Positions 45,806 to 53,273 of a stretch of DNA of 53,273 nucleotides are shown here, piece by piece. The notes under the pieces were generated by a model. That model made no database searches and had not been told where the DNA came from. It saw only the letters and a list, made by a program, of their open reading frames with translations. Positions within the stretch are counted from its first letter, which is position 1; each line of letters opens with the position of its first letter. The DNA comes from JAXMBN01 sp046349875 (GTDB taxonomy: Bacteria; Planctomycetota; Planctomycetia; Pirellulales; Pirellulaceae), in contig JAXMBN010000038.1 of NCBI GenBank assembly GCA_046349875.1, forward strand, positions 1 through 53,273, in the 5' to 3' direction. The position numbers and the translations under genes are program-made.

Positions 45806-46180
45806 GATTTTACGATGCCGATGAAGTTGACTTGATTCTAGAGTTTTTTGAATATCGAACAGATATTGAAGAGGCTGGGTTCGAATTAACGCATCAGCTC
45901 TAGAGGACTTGTATCCCTTGCTACACTTCCCAATCTTGAGCGAGTGAGGTTGAACGGAGAAACTATGGCGAGACCACATCGACGCATTGCTAAAAACTGA
46001 CAACTTACGAGAGTTGTATCTTGAGGAGCCGTAGAAATGAAAGAGGAGGACATGGCAAGGATTGGAAGCTCTGAGATCATTGAAGTGTTGAAACTTGATT
46101 GTCCTGCGGGGCACTTCGAATCCGATGAGGTAATTTTGTCGCTTAAGGAATCTCGCAATATTACCATTCTAGTTCAGTAA
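45806..46180 (+). pseudogene. Leucine-rich-repeat protein remnant with frameshifts
   Basis: Successive frames read as one LRR-like protein: DADEVDLILEFFEYRTDIEE, then LATLPNLERVRLNGE, then TDNLRELYLEE, then MARIGSSEIIEVLKLDC and a tail ending SRNITILVQ before TAA (46178-46180). The spacing of leucines (LxxLxLxxxx) fits the planctomycete LRR proteins. At least three frame changes are needed. The N-terminus is not identifiable. The 3' end lies 63 bases before repeat copy A. Confidence 0.45.
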
Positions 46181-46243
46181 TGTTCATTGACTAGACTAAA
46201 GAGCTAAAAGACTCAATGCCCTGGTGTGAAGCAAAGGCAAGTA

Positions 46244-46416
46244 CTCCTTAAGAATAAGAGATGCACAACGATAATGGCCGTGGTGAGACGGATTCTGAGC
46301 GGGAACGGGTGGAGTCTGAAAACGTCGAGAAAGACAGTTTTCTCCAGGTTTCCTCTATCGCACTAATCCAACAAAACCGTTTTCGAGAGGCCTCTTGGCA
46401 TGCTGCCAGAGTCTCA
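46244..46416 (+). repeat. Hairpin-containing dispersed repeat, copy A
   Basis: The copy runs from CTCCTTAAGAATAAGAGATG through GGATTCTGAGCGGGAACGGG, GTCTGAAAACGTCGAGAAAG and CCTCTATCGCACTAATCCAA to TTTTCGAGAGGCCTCTTGGC and ATGCTGCCAGAG. The last part folds as GCCTCTTGGCA/TGCCAGAG. It is one of at least six copies in the same orientation. Confidence 0.8.
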
Positions 46417-46811
46417 AGTGTTTGGCCACCCGGCTTACTGGAATGAATAGATAATGCTCGAAGAAACAGCAAAAGATAATAGCAACAGCTGGTTTTTTCG
46501 CGTTGCCAGTCGAGCTAATGGATTTGTGATGGTTGGAAAAGGCTCGTTGTAGCGTCAAAGAACGAGCCTAAGGAGGGATAACGGGGTAATAGCTACTGGG
46601 TCTGTGAACTTATGAAAAAAAGGCGAATGGGTGATTGGCTCGTGGGGAGTGGAGGCTTTACTCTGGCTCAACAATGGATGCTTTGCCGAAGCTCATGGTA
46701 GAGCTTTTAAGGTTTGAGTCTGAAAAGATCATAACCATAATTCCATCTCACTTTATTGATATGTATGCCCTAAGCGAGATTTCAAGTGAGAGTGCCTACG
46801 AGTTATTGCAG
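46417..46811. other. Inter-repeat segment A-B
   Basis: It holds one short plus-strand frame, 46635-46820, with a TTG or internal ATG (46674) start, reading MDALPKLMVELLRFESEKII and ending LLQSP. Its stop codon TAA lies inside the first bases of repeat copy B (CCCTAAG). No family is recognised and the ribosome binding site is poor, so I do not call a gene. Confidence 0.4.
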
Positions 46812-46880
46812 TCTCCCTAAGATAAGAGACGTATCAACGATAGGTGTCGAGGTGAGAACGCATTCTGAGCGGGAACAGTT
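46812..46880 (+). repeat. Hairpin-containing dispersed repeat, copy B (5' part only)
   Basis: TCTCCCTAAGATAAGAGACG, then ATCAACGATAGG, GTCGAGGTGAGAACGCATTC and TGAGCGGGAACAG match the first third of the family. Beyond 46880 the sequence switches to an unrelated G+C-richer stretch (to about 47060), so the copy is truncated, perhaps by an insertion. Confidence 0.72.
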
Positions 46881-47147
46881 GAAGGAGGGCGCGCTCGCAT
46901 GTCAGCGCGAAGCCATGCGGTGGTATTCATTCAAGTCGATCAGCAAGCGATTGCCGATTATCCGCGCGCGGTGGAGCTGCGAACTCGTCAACCTATCGCA
47001 CTTCGAGTTCTTATGCATAGAAGAGCTATTAGCTCGCAAGGCAACCGGAACGTGGTGAACTGCTCTATCGCATGAAGCCCAACAGTTCTCACTATCGATT
47101 TGTCTCGATCCGACGATAAGTGGGCGCAAAAAACGGCGGTACCGTTC

Positions 47148-47453
47148 ATGCGGTCTCTGGTGCTGAAAGCCAGGAGTTATCTAGAACGGCGGATGGTGGG
47201 AGAAATAGCACTGTACAAGACAATGATCAAAGTGACATTGCTTTTGCTCGCATTCGCCTTTGATTGTGCCCTTACTCTACAGATGGTCAAGTTTCTGCAA
47301 CACAGCGTCGTTGGAATGATCGTGCTATTTCAACTTGAACGAGTGAAAGCCTTACTGCCTGAGCGAATTGAGAAGTCTCAATGGACGATTGTGAGTTGTA
47401 CACAGCGAGCTATTCCTAATTGCTTTTTCTCCCCTGACTTGGTAGCTGAATAA
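47148..47453 (+). CDS. Possible small membrane protein
   Basis: From ATG 47148 the frame encodes 101 residues with one hydrophobic segment (VTLLLLAFAFDCALTL) and a basic C-terminal part. No family or clear ribosome binding site is recognised. It is in the segment between repeat copies B and C and on the same strand as them. It may be a remnant. Confidence 0.28.
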   Translation: MRSLVLKARSYLERRMVGEIALYKTMIKVTLLLLAFAFDCALTLQMVKFLQHSVVGMIVLFQLERVKALLPERIEKSQWTIVSCTQRAIPNCFFSPDLVAE

Positions 47454-47686
47454 ATCGCTTTACCAAATTTCGCCAAGAATTTGATAGGAAATTTAATTTT
47501 AACGGTTTCGTTGAGACGACTTTGAGTTGGGTTCAGATAAATTTGGAGAGGTGACAAAAGACGGTGAGCGTTATTCAAACCGATATAGACTGCCGGAGCT
47601 CCAACACAAATGATCGGTTGTTTTTTGTTACTGCTAACAGATTAAATTTTCTTGCAAACTAGTCCAAAAGGAGTGGTCAGTTAAAA

Positions 47687-48228
47687 GTGTTTTGCTGCTT
47701 TCACGTGCTAGCCCTTGTGACTTTTGTAGCAATTTTGCTGATGCAAGCTTCATCAACCATCGCTCAAGAGGTCACGAGTTTAACGTCTTATGTTGACTTC
47801 TGCAGCAAATTTGGAGTTGGCATAGCCGCGCGGTTCACAGGGGCCCGAATTTACGCATGAAATCGACATAACATTACTCGTCTACATCGCAGATGAAACT
47901 AGAATTATTGCCTTCGCAAAAGAAGAAGATGGAAGAGCGGCTCCATTGGTGAATGAGCTCGTTGATGAGATTCTAACAAAGCAGAACCCAAATGGGAGCG
48001 AAGGGTGATGGAAATGAGCTGGAAGATGAACTGCGAAAGAAGCTACGAAAGCCATATCAGATGGTTTCGATTGGGACACGGAACGTTGTATATGCTAACT
48101 CCGATCATATCATCATCATATACAACAAAGACATTATCGTTTGCCATCGACAGAGATTGTCACGCGATTCGTTAGAGATATGCAAGATCGAGAATGGCGA
48201 GCGATTCGCAGAGAAAAGTAATGGTTAA
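47687..48228 (+). pseudogene. Secreted small protein, open only after correcting two homopolymer shifts
   Basis: The first frame starts at GTG 47687 with a signal peptide (FHVLALVTFVAILLMQ, ending STIAQ). Removing one G from GGGG at 47840-47843 joins it to EFTHEIDITLLVYIADETRI and LVNELVDEILTKQN. Removing one G from GGG at 48003-48005 joins that to GNELEDELRKKLRKPYQMVS and a frame that ends at 48228. The restored protein has about 180 residues and is unfamiliar. AAGGAG lies 14 bases upstream of the GTG. The pattern is either recent decay or an indel-prone assembly. Confidence 0.5.
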
Positions 48229-48390
48229 TTCGCCTGTCCTCCCTGGTCTTCTCCCCAAAACTTGATCCAGAGATATGAAAGCTCCAATGCATCCCAAGAT
48301 GTGATCAGTGTCTTTGGCATTCATTGAATGGATCGAGCTTAAAAAACAGTGCCAAGCAGTCGTTTCCAAGTCACCTTGCTTTGTAAATCT

Positions 48391-48657
48391 ATGTCTTTGT
48401 TGCGGCGGTGGGGCGGTTGGTTGGTGTCAATAACCAATCAAAATTGGCTGATGGCAGGGATGGCGTTAGCTTCAACATTGATATTGCTGTTGTTGATGGC
48501 GACGTCGAAATCAGAGGTTTGCATTACTAACAGAGCAAACGTTTTATGGTTTTGTCTTTCTATAAGCCCAGTTGGATCATCCTTAGCATTACTTGCTACA
48601 TTTGGACTGCCAATGACAATCCTATCTATCGACATGAGGCAATTTGCAAGCGGGTAG
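48391..48657 (+). CDS. Hypothetical small membrane protein
   Basis: From ATG 48391 (MSLLRRWGGWL) the frame has 88 residues with two hydrophobic stretches, MALASTLILLLLMATS and VGSSLALLATFGLPMTIL, separated by a short loop. It ends 57 bases before repeat copy C. No family is recognised and the ribosome binding site is weak. Confidence 0.4.
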   Translation: MSLLRRWGGWLVSITNQNWLMAGMALASTLILLLLMATSKSEVCITNRANVLWFCLSISPVGSSLALLATFGLPMTILSIDMRQFASG

Positions 48658-48713
48658 CGGGTTTGGTTTTATCAAGCCAATGGGAGATTTCACCTGACTC
48701 GTCCCTGCTGGGC

Positions 48714-48864
48714 TTTCTCTATCGCACTCAGCCACTGCCAACCGTATTCGAGAAGCCTCTGGCATGCCGCCAGAGGCACTGGCTGAACACGACCACCGCG
48801 ATGATCATGCCGTTTTGAGGATGATCTTCGGGCATCGATACCTCTACTGTCGAACGAATCGTAG
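48714..48864 (+). repeat. Hairpin-containing dispersed repeat, copy C (3' part)
   Basis: It begins TTTCTCTATCGCACTCAGCC, continues ACTGCCAACCGTATTCGAGA, and folds as GCCTCTGGC/GCCAGAGGC, a perfect 9-bp stem whose loop differs from the other copies. It then shares CGCGATGATCATGC, CGTTTTGAGGATGATCTTCG and GGCATCGATA with copy E. The 5' third of the family is absent. Confidence 0.8.
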
Positions 48865-49021
48865 TTCGGTTGAATGGCTCTCTTTAATAACTTGCTTGTT
48901 TGAGGAGTTAGGCCGGCGTTGAGTATGGTAGTGTTGGTGCAGACACACGGTATTGAATCGCTCAATACCGTGGGCAAGTGAAAACAAACTCTATTTGCCA
49001 CCGAGTAATCGCTGACCGGGG

Positions 49022-49038
49022 CGCCTGCGGCGCAGGCG
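49022..49038. other. GC-rich hairpin
   Basis: CGCCTGC and GCAGGCG form a perfect 7-bp stem with a GGC loop. It stands out because the surrounding sequence is A+T-rich. No T-run follows, so it is not an intrinsic terminator. The neighbouring stretch 48865-49469 shows no convincing gene. Confidence 0.45.
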
Positions 49039-49469
49039 GCGATTTATTTGAAGGGCAAACAGTCTTACGGCGTACAACGTTTACCCCACCAAGTCACCTA
49101 ACAAGAGCGCGCGTTATCACGTGACATGAATCGGTGAGTTGCGAGCACAGGGTATTGTGGAAGTAGTTTTAGTGCTTGCTGGCAACGCAGAGCAGTTGAA
49201 TGGTCAGCTACAATCGGTGTGGGAATGCGAGAATCCTTGCTAGTCTGCACCATAATTTGTATGCGCTATAAATTAAACATGAGGATGTTGCTTTATCTAT
49301 GTAATAAGAGACACAAAATGAATGGAGTTCTATTGCCCAGCATACAAACTTGATGGAGGATCCCTAAAAAAACTGATGGTTCGGAATAGCGTTTGCCAAA
49401 CGGAAGAAAAGTGAAACGTGAATAGGATCTTCACTGTGACTTCGCATACGCATTTTCAAGCGATTGGGT

Positions 49470-50092
49470 ATGATTGCTATTGGTTTGACGTGCTTTGCTT
49501 TTTTGTTGTGGCATTTGTTCATCCACGAATCTGGCAGGACATTGCGTGCAGCGACCGAAGATCTTGAGAAACAGGATTTACTTGTGCCATGCAATGAATT
49601 TTTCGATGCCGATGAATTACTTGCGGGTAATAGACCATATCGGAGCTATGAGGAGGCCAATTTCATCCGATTGAGTGCCGAATATTTAGTAGGTGGCAAA
49701 GTCGATACTAATGGGAGACGATTGTCATTGTTTCGAATTGCGGGGCATTTGATTTCGGCAATAGTATAATCATTGATGATGTCTTAGAGAATTAAACAAT
49801 TCTGAAGATGCTATTCCGAGAAGTAAGTCTAATTGAGTCAGAGCATCAGATAAGCACATCAGACATAGAGAGGCTTGCAGAAATTAAGTCGTTAAGGATT
49901 TCGCTGCTCAAAACTGATGATACCTGATTCGATATTGAAGATTAAGACCTGATTGTGCCACAACCTGATCAATTGCGCGTTTGTTGGATTGGCGATTCAC
50001 TAAACGGCAAAGCAACTATTGATATCTGTATAAAGTTGTTAACTATCAAAAAGACAACGAATAAGTCAGTCAACAAGAGACGTTCTCCCTAA
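49470..50092 (+). pseudogene. LRR-type or related membrane-anchored protein remnant
   Basis: From ATG 49470 (MIAIGLTCFAFLLWHLFIHE) a signal-anchor leads into a soluble part in one frame up to 49769. A second frame takes over with FDFGNSIIIDDVLEN, then SDIERLAEIKSLRISLLKTD, and the last frame ends QLRVCWIGDSLNGKATIDI and SP before TAA. The leucine spacing of the middle part resembles planctomycete LRR proteins. In-frame stops and two shifts mean it is not expressed as drawn. The stop codon falls inside repeat copy D, as it does at copy B. Confidence 0.38.
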
Positions 50093-50246
50093 GATAAGAG
50101 ACGTTAACAGCGATGAAGGTCGAGGTGAGAATGGATTTTGAGATGGGATGCTAGAGTCTGAAACGTCGAGGAGAAGGACAGTCGATTTCTCTATAGCACA
50201 AGCCACTGCCAACCGTTTTCGAGAGGCCTTTGGCATGCTACTAGTG
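50084..50246 (+). repeat. Hairpin-containing dispersed repeat, copy D
   Basis: TCTCCCTAAGATAAGAGACG, TTAACAGCGATGAAGGTCGA, GGTGAGAATGG, GTCTGAAACGTCGAGGAGAA, CTCTATAGCACAAGCCACTG and CCAACCGTTTTCGAGAGGCC follow in the family order. The terminal hairpin is damaged (TTTGGCATGCTACTAGTG). Confidence 0.8.
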
Positions 50247-50266
50247 ACGTAGGAGCGGACGTTTTG

Positions 50267-50644
50267 ATGCGATACCGTAATCTTGAGAATCTAATAGTAC
50301 TTTGCATCGTTCTTATTGGTTCAGGATCTGCAGGTCCATTGAAACTCAGTGGTCAAGATATCCTTCAAAAACTGCAACAAGAGATCTCTACTCTTCAGAA
50401 CTCTCCAGGTGCGAAGATGGATTTTGAAAATTTGGTGACAATATCTATGCCATCGGAGAGAAGCTGAATAGCGAGCAATCGAAAAAATCTAGCTGAGCAC
50501 TACGAAATTGCACGTCCATTTGAACTGTTCTGTCTCTTCGAGCTTACGAGAGCGCTTTCCTCAAATGCTAACCCGATCGAGATTGAAAGTGCCAATGAAT
50601 CGGTAAGGAATAACTTCCTTTGTAGCCAGAGGAATTGCGTCTGA
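50267..50644 (+). pseudogene. Secreted helical protein, interrupted by two homopolymer shifts
   Basis: ATG 50267 has AGGAG 11 bases upstream and a signal peptide (ENLIVLCIVLIGSGSAG), then LKLSGQDILQKLQQEISTLQ. Adding one T to TTT at 50431-50433 joins GDNIYAIGEKLNSEQSK; removing one A from AAAAAA at 50482-50487 joins LAEHYEIARPFELFCLFELT and a frame that ends at 50644. The restored protein has about 125 residues. It lies 20 bases after repeat copy D. Both breaks being at homopolymers suggests slippage or sequencing indels. Confidence 0.48.
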
Positions 50645-50943
50645 CGTCAAATTTCGGGAATACTACATGCACTGTTGAATGGACTAACACCGTAAATTGC
50701 CTACAACAAGCGAAGGCGACGATTCACAAAAGAGAAACACGCGGCTAATGACTTTCTTCTTTTTAAGAAGCCTTTATTGGCCCCATAAGGTACAATGAAC
50801 TTTGGGATCATAGACTTCTCTTGCAATTGTTTCCAATCAATTTGATATGCCCTTGCAGTTCAGACGAATTGAGATCGATGGAGAACACAGGAGCATGGCG
50901 GCTTGAATTGTTTATTCACTTGTCGTCGAATCGATTTGGGTGA

Positions 50944-51186
50944 ATGAACAGACCCGTTATCGAAAAATCCTTTGACGTTGCTTTCCAGTTTATTCGAAAC
51001 TTAAGTCAGCTTCCCCCATCAGACTTAAAGAACGCCCGTTTCCAATTGAAGATGAACTTCTCGATAAATATCGTACACGCTAATGTTTTCGACAGTTTGG
51101 ACCCACTAGGGCTTGAACGGATCAGATTTGAAATTATTGCCGCCAACGCACTCTGCTCGGCAGGGTGCGTCGATTTATGGACATAA
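50944..51186 (+). CDS. Possible small hypothetical protein
   Basis: ATG 50944 opens an 80-residue frame (MNRPVIEKSFDVAFQFIRNL) with a mildly hydrophobic C-terminal half and two cysteines in ALCSAGC. No family is recognised. It ends 23 bases before repeat copy E. It might be a real small gene or a fragment. Confidence 0.3.
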   Translation: MNRPVIEKSFDVAFQFIRNLSQLPPSDLKNARFQLKMNFSINIVHANVFDSLDPLGLERIRFEIIAANALCSAGCVDLWT

Positions 51187-51209
51187 AGATTCAACTGGTC
51201 GGATGATCG

Positions 51210-51454
51210 AAGACGGCGAGTGAGCGGGAGAGTTGCTAGAGCCTGAAAACGTCGAGAGGGACGGTTGCTTCAGGTTTTCTCTATCGCACTCAACCACTGC
51301 CAACCGTTTTCGAGAGGCCTCTTGGCGTGCTGCCAGAGGCTCATTGATGCAGGTCCAATCGCGATGATCATGCTGTTTTGAGGATGATCTTCGGGGCATC
51401 GATAGAGCCTCTATCTTCGAACGAACCGTAGTTGACTTCCAGTCCCCTGGAAGG
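51210..51454 (+). repeat. Hairpin-containing dispersed repeat, copy E (longest)
   Basis: It starts GAAGACGGCGAGTGAGCGGG, continues CCTGAAAACGTCGAGAGG, TTTTCTCTATCGCACTCAAC, CACTGCCAACCGTTTTCGAG and the hairpin GCCTCTTGGC/GCCAGAGGC, then CGCGATGATCATGCTGTTTT and GAGGATGATCTTCGGGGCAT. It ends with the 24-nt hairpin also found at 895-918. Only the CTAAGATAAGAG start is missing. Confidence 0.85.
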
Positions 51455-51747
51455 TGTTTTTTCATCCGTCGAAAGCAAGTCGATGCTTTGGATTTCAGAT
51501 CCTGGAGTAGACTCGAAGCTATCCCTACGATCCTATAGGCTCATCGAACTCCATCCAACATTTTGCGTCAACCCGATCGCGAACGAAGCATGCAGAAAAC
51601 ACTTGCGAACGAATATTCTCCTTCTATCGTTCGGTCAGGTACTAGACGGTGCGCTAGCACCAGTAACCATTGCGAACTCAGAAGCGATCCTTTACCCTTT
51701 TTACCTAGCGAGATCATTACAGACTTATCAATCAGTGGGACATTCCC

Positions 51748-52254
51748 ATGAACAGTCATACGTGGATTGGTGATGCATTCAAGAAAGCGATATATCCTGG
51801 CGACGACAACTTAGTTGCTACAATGTCTGATGAGGCACTGCTAACGCGAAAGGCGTTCCTAGGAAAGCAACGATGGGAGGAATTGGATTCTGAATTCCTA
51901 GATCGAGCACCAAGTGGACTCGGCAGTGCTTTGAGCTTTCTAAGTGATATTGCATTCCGCTTTTATTTGCCCGCGTTCCTGCGTGCGCATCTCAACCATC
52001 GATTGCATTTTGTAGATCCTTGCTTTCACGTCTGTCCATATATGGATGATCTTGTCGTTAGTTTCGAAGGGCAAATCAATTGGGAGCTGATCGCTGCCAA
52101 TCGAAGGTTTCAGCGATTTAAATATTTTACTTCCGAAGAATGTTGTGCAATTGCGCGCTACATCGAGGAAGTAATGACGCGAGAAGGTAATGACGATTGT
52201 CATCTAGAGAATTGCATAAAACTTTGGAATGCAACTGCCAGGCTAAGGAAATAG
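51748..52254 (+). CDS. DUF6714-like protein
   Basis: This intact 168-residue protein is the clearest gene in the right end. The middle segment LSFLSDIAFRFYLPAFLRAH and the later FTSEECCAIARYIEEVM match, from memory, the pattern of DUF6714 proteins (a FLxPxxFRYFLPA-like stretch, then a helix before which a short loop follows the Phe-rich region). DUF6714 proteins have no established role; some sit in immunity-gene clusters. The ATG is preceded by GTGGGA. It lies between repeat copies E and F. Confidence 0.62.
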   Translation: MNSHTWIGDAFKKAIYPGDDNLVATMSDEALLTRKAFLGKQRWEELDSEFLDRAPSGLGSALSFLSDIAFRFYLPAFLRAHLNHRLHFVDPCFHVCPYMDDLVVSFEGQINWELIAANRRFQRFKYFTSEECCAIARYIEEVMTREGNDDCHLENCIKLWNATARLRK

Positions 52255-52395
52255 ACATCAACGTATCTCATCGGATTCGTTTGCCTCTTTGGGGATTGGA
52301 AGGGCTCTGCGGGTGAGTTTAGAACAACCATTCCTGTGGAGCCATGCCTATTATTCATTCGCGCTTAGGATCGAAATCTCTTTTGGGGCCGTTGT

Positions 52396-52530
52396 ATGAC
52401 TAAGTTTGTGCAGTTCACAGCTGGTTTGAGCTCTAAGTTATCGATCGATGCAATGGCATTGAAGAGGTTAAGCAAGTTTTCCGTTCCCCAAGTTGTTCAC
52501 GTAGTTTTCCAGGGGGCAAGCTTTAAGTAA
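52396..52530 (+). CDS. Short reading frame coupled to the next membrane-protein gene
   Basis: ATG 52396 opens a 44-residue frame (MTKFVQFTAGLSSKLSIDAM) whose TAA stop overlaps the ATG of the next gene as TAATG. This overlap suggests translational coupling, so the frame is either a small protein or a leader peptide. There is no good ribosome binding site and no recognisable family. Confidence 0.35.
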   Translation: MTKFVQFTAGLSSKLSIDAMALKRLSKFSVPQVVHVVFQGASFK

Positions 52531-53054
52531 TGGTGGGAGACAAATTTAAGCGACTCACTCTAATTGTCGTCGCTATGCTGTTCTTGCAGTTAGTCTGCTT
52601 TCGATACGTCGTATGGTGGGGGAGAAGACGTTTACTGTCAACTATTTATGCCATTGGATGGCCACTCCCGTGTATTAAGTTGGTCATTTGGGGTGTGCAT
52701 GGGAGATGGGAACTGCAATTCTGTTGTTTCGAATTCACTATTGATCTCTTAGCAACAATAGTTTTGTCAAGTTATTTTTGGGTAATATGCAAAGGACGAT
52801 ATATCCAATTCAGGAAATTCTCACTACTAAGCGTATTGGGATTGATTTCTGCCATGGCGATTGCCATTGCTTTTACGAAATTTATGAATGAAATACATTT
52901 TTCCGAAGCCCTCTATGAGACCGTCTACTCTAGATGTTTTCGGTGGCTAGCAAATTTTCTTCTGTCCATGGCATGTGTTCATTCAATTGCGAAGTTACTC
53001 GAGTTTGCTTGTCGTTTGACGACTGCCAAATCAGAAAATGGTCAAGGACATTAG
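52530..53054 (+). CDS. Multi-span hypothetical membrane protein
   Basis: The intact 174-residue protein has about five hydrophobic segments, for example LTLIVVAMLFLQLVCF near the start, FTIDLLATIVLSSYFWVI in the middle and FSLLSVLGLISAMAIAIAF after it. A motif YAIGWPLPCIKLVIW lies between the first segments. The family is not recognised; the segment before the fourth helix resembles the FSL(R/L)xLL pattern of planctomycete membrane proteins. It ends 7 bases before repeat copy F. Confidence 0.55.
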   Translation: MVGDKFKRLTLIVVAMLFLQLVCFRYVVWWGRRRLLSTIYAIGWPLPCIKLVIWGVHGRWELQFCCFEFTIDLLATIVLSSYFWVICKGRYIQFRKFSLLSVLGLISAMAIAIAFTKFMNEIHFSEALYETVYSRCFRWLANFLLSMACVHSIAKLLEFACRLTTAKSENGQGH

Positions 53055-53061
53055 GGTTGCG

Positions 53062-53225
53062 TTCTCGCTAAGATAAGAGACGTTAACAACGATAAGGGTC
53101 GAGGTGAGGGCGGATTCTGAGCTGGCAGCGGGTGGTTTAGTGCCATCGAAAAAGATTGAATAAATCGTCCTTCTCAACATTTGCAGTCACGATAGTGATG
53201 CTGTTTTGAATTGGCCATGCATCAA
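53062..53225 (+). repeat. Hairpin-containing dispersed repeat, copy F (reaches toward window end)
   Basis: TTCTCGCTAAGATAAGAGAC, GTTAACAACGATAAGGGTCG, AGGTGAGGGCGGATTCTGAG match the 5' third of the family. The centre with the hairpin is missing, while CACGATAGTGATGCTGTTTT GA resembles the 3' part of copy E. The window ends shortly after, so the next segment of the array is not visible. Confidence 0.75.
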
Positions 53226-53273
53226 TGTACTTCTGGAAGCATGCAAGGAGGCTTCTCGAAAATGCGTGCGAAT

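Noticed and set aside
46812..46880. Integron attC site in the GTTAAC-containing start of the repeats
   Set aside because: GTTAAC occurs in copies D and F but not in B, and I could not find the paired R'/R'' core sites with the proper spacing; kept only as a hypothesis to test.
46881..47060. Gene in the G+C-richer patch after repeat copy B
   Set aside because: Three frames are partly open but none has a start, a ribosome binding site or a recognisable motif; it may be a fragment of an inserted gene.

Overview
This 53 kb window looks like a chromosome piece from a planctomycete, most likely of the Pirellulaceae. The evidence is a Tat-exported DUF1501 protein, a PEP-CTERM exosortase substrate, a planctomycete-type SGNH hydrolase, a DUF4159 protein, a Tat-type Gfo/Idh/MocA oxidoreductase and dispersed repeats carrying the AACCCGAAGCGTCAGCGAGGGA core. 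I identified genes by reading motifs and conserved context, without database searches.

Layout. 1-846 is the 3' end of a large protein, possibly PPi-dependent PEP carboxykinase. 1.08-3.51 kb is a minus-strand glyA - response regulator - methyltransferase operon. 3.78-3.89 kb holds the SRP (4.5S-like) RNA gene, followed by mnmG. 5.96-8.41 kb carries a xerC-like recombinase and a Gfo/Idh/MocA oxidoreductase, both broken by frameshifts. 8.57-16.3 kb holds a LarA-like protein, a double DinB protein, a PII/metalloprotease pair, parA, upp, a PEP-CTERM protein and an SMP-30-like protein.

16.3-30.7 kb is the central expression locus, all on the minus strand: tRNA-Thr(UGU), tRNA-Tyr(GUA), tRNA-Gly(UCC), tRNA-Thr(GGU), tuf, tRNA-Trp, secE, nusG, rplK, rplA, rplJ, rplL, rpoB, rpoC. 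It has a candidate promoter at its head, a terminator after tuf and a strong intrinsic terminator after rpoC. Apart from the inserted tRNA-Trp, the order matches the E. coli thrU-tyrU-glyT-thrT-tufB-secE-nusG-rpl-rpo locus.

30.9-41.5 kb holds a conserved hypothetical gene, an O6-alkylguanine-DNA methyltransferase (ogt), a cluster of 29-nt repeats, a three-gene ABC importer of the NMT1/THI5 class, a cysteine-free FmdB-like protein, DUF4159, an SGNH hydrolase, a DUF1501 protein and a secreted glycoside-hydrolase-like protein.

41.5-53.3 kb is different: visibly richer in A+T, gene-poor and repeat-rich. It begins with a CACAT/CAGCA-type short repeat inside a 325-bp module that is tandemly duplicated and recurs near 45.1 kb. 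From 46.2 kb to the end, at least six same-oriented copies of a hairpin-containing repeat alternate with short plus-strand reading frames encoding small secreted, membrane, leucine-rich-like or DUF6714-like proteins. Several are broken by single-base shifts, often at homopolymers. This repeat-delimited array is the least explained and most interesting part of the window.
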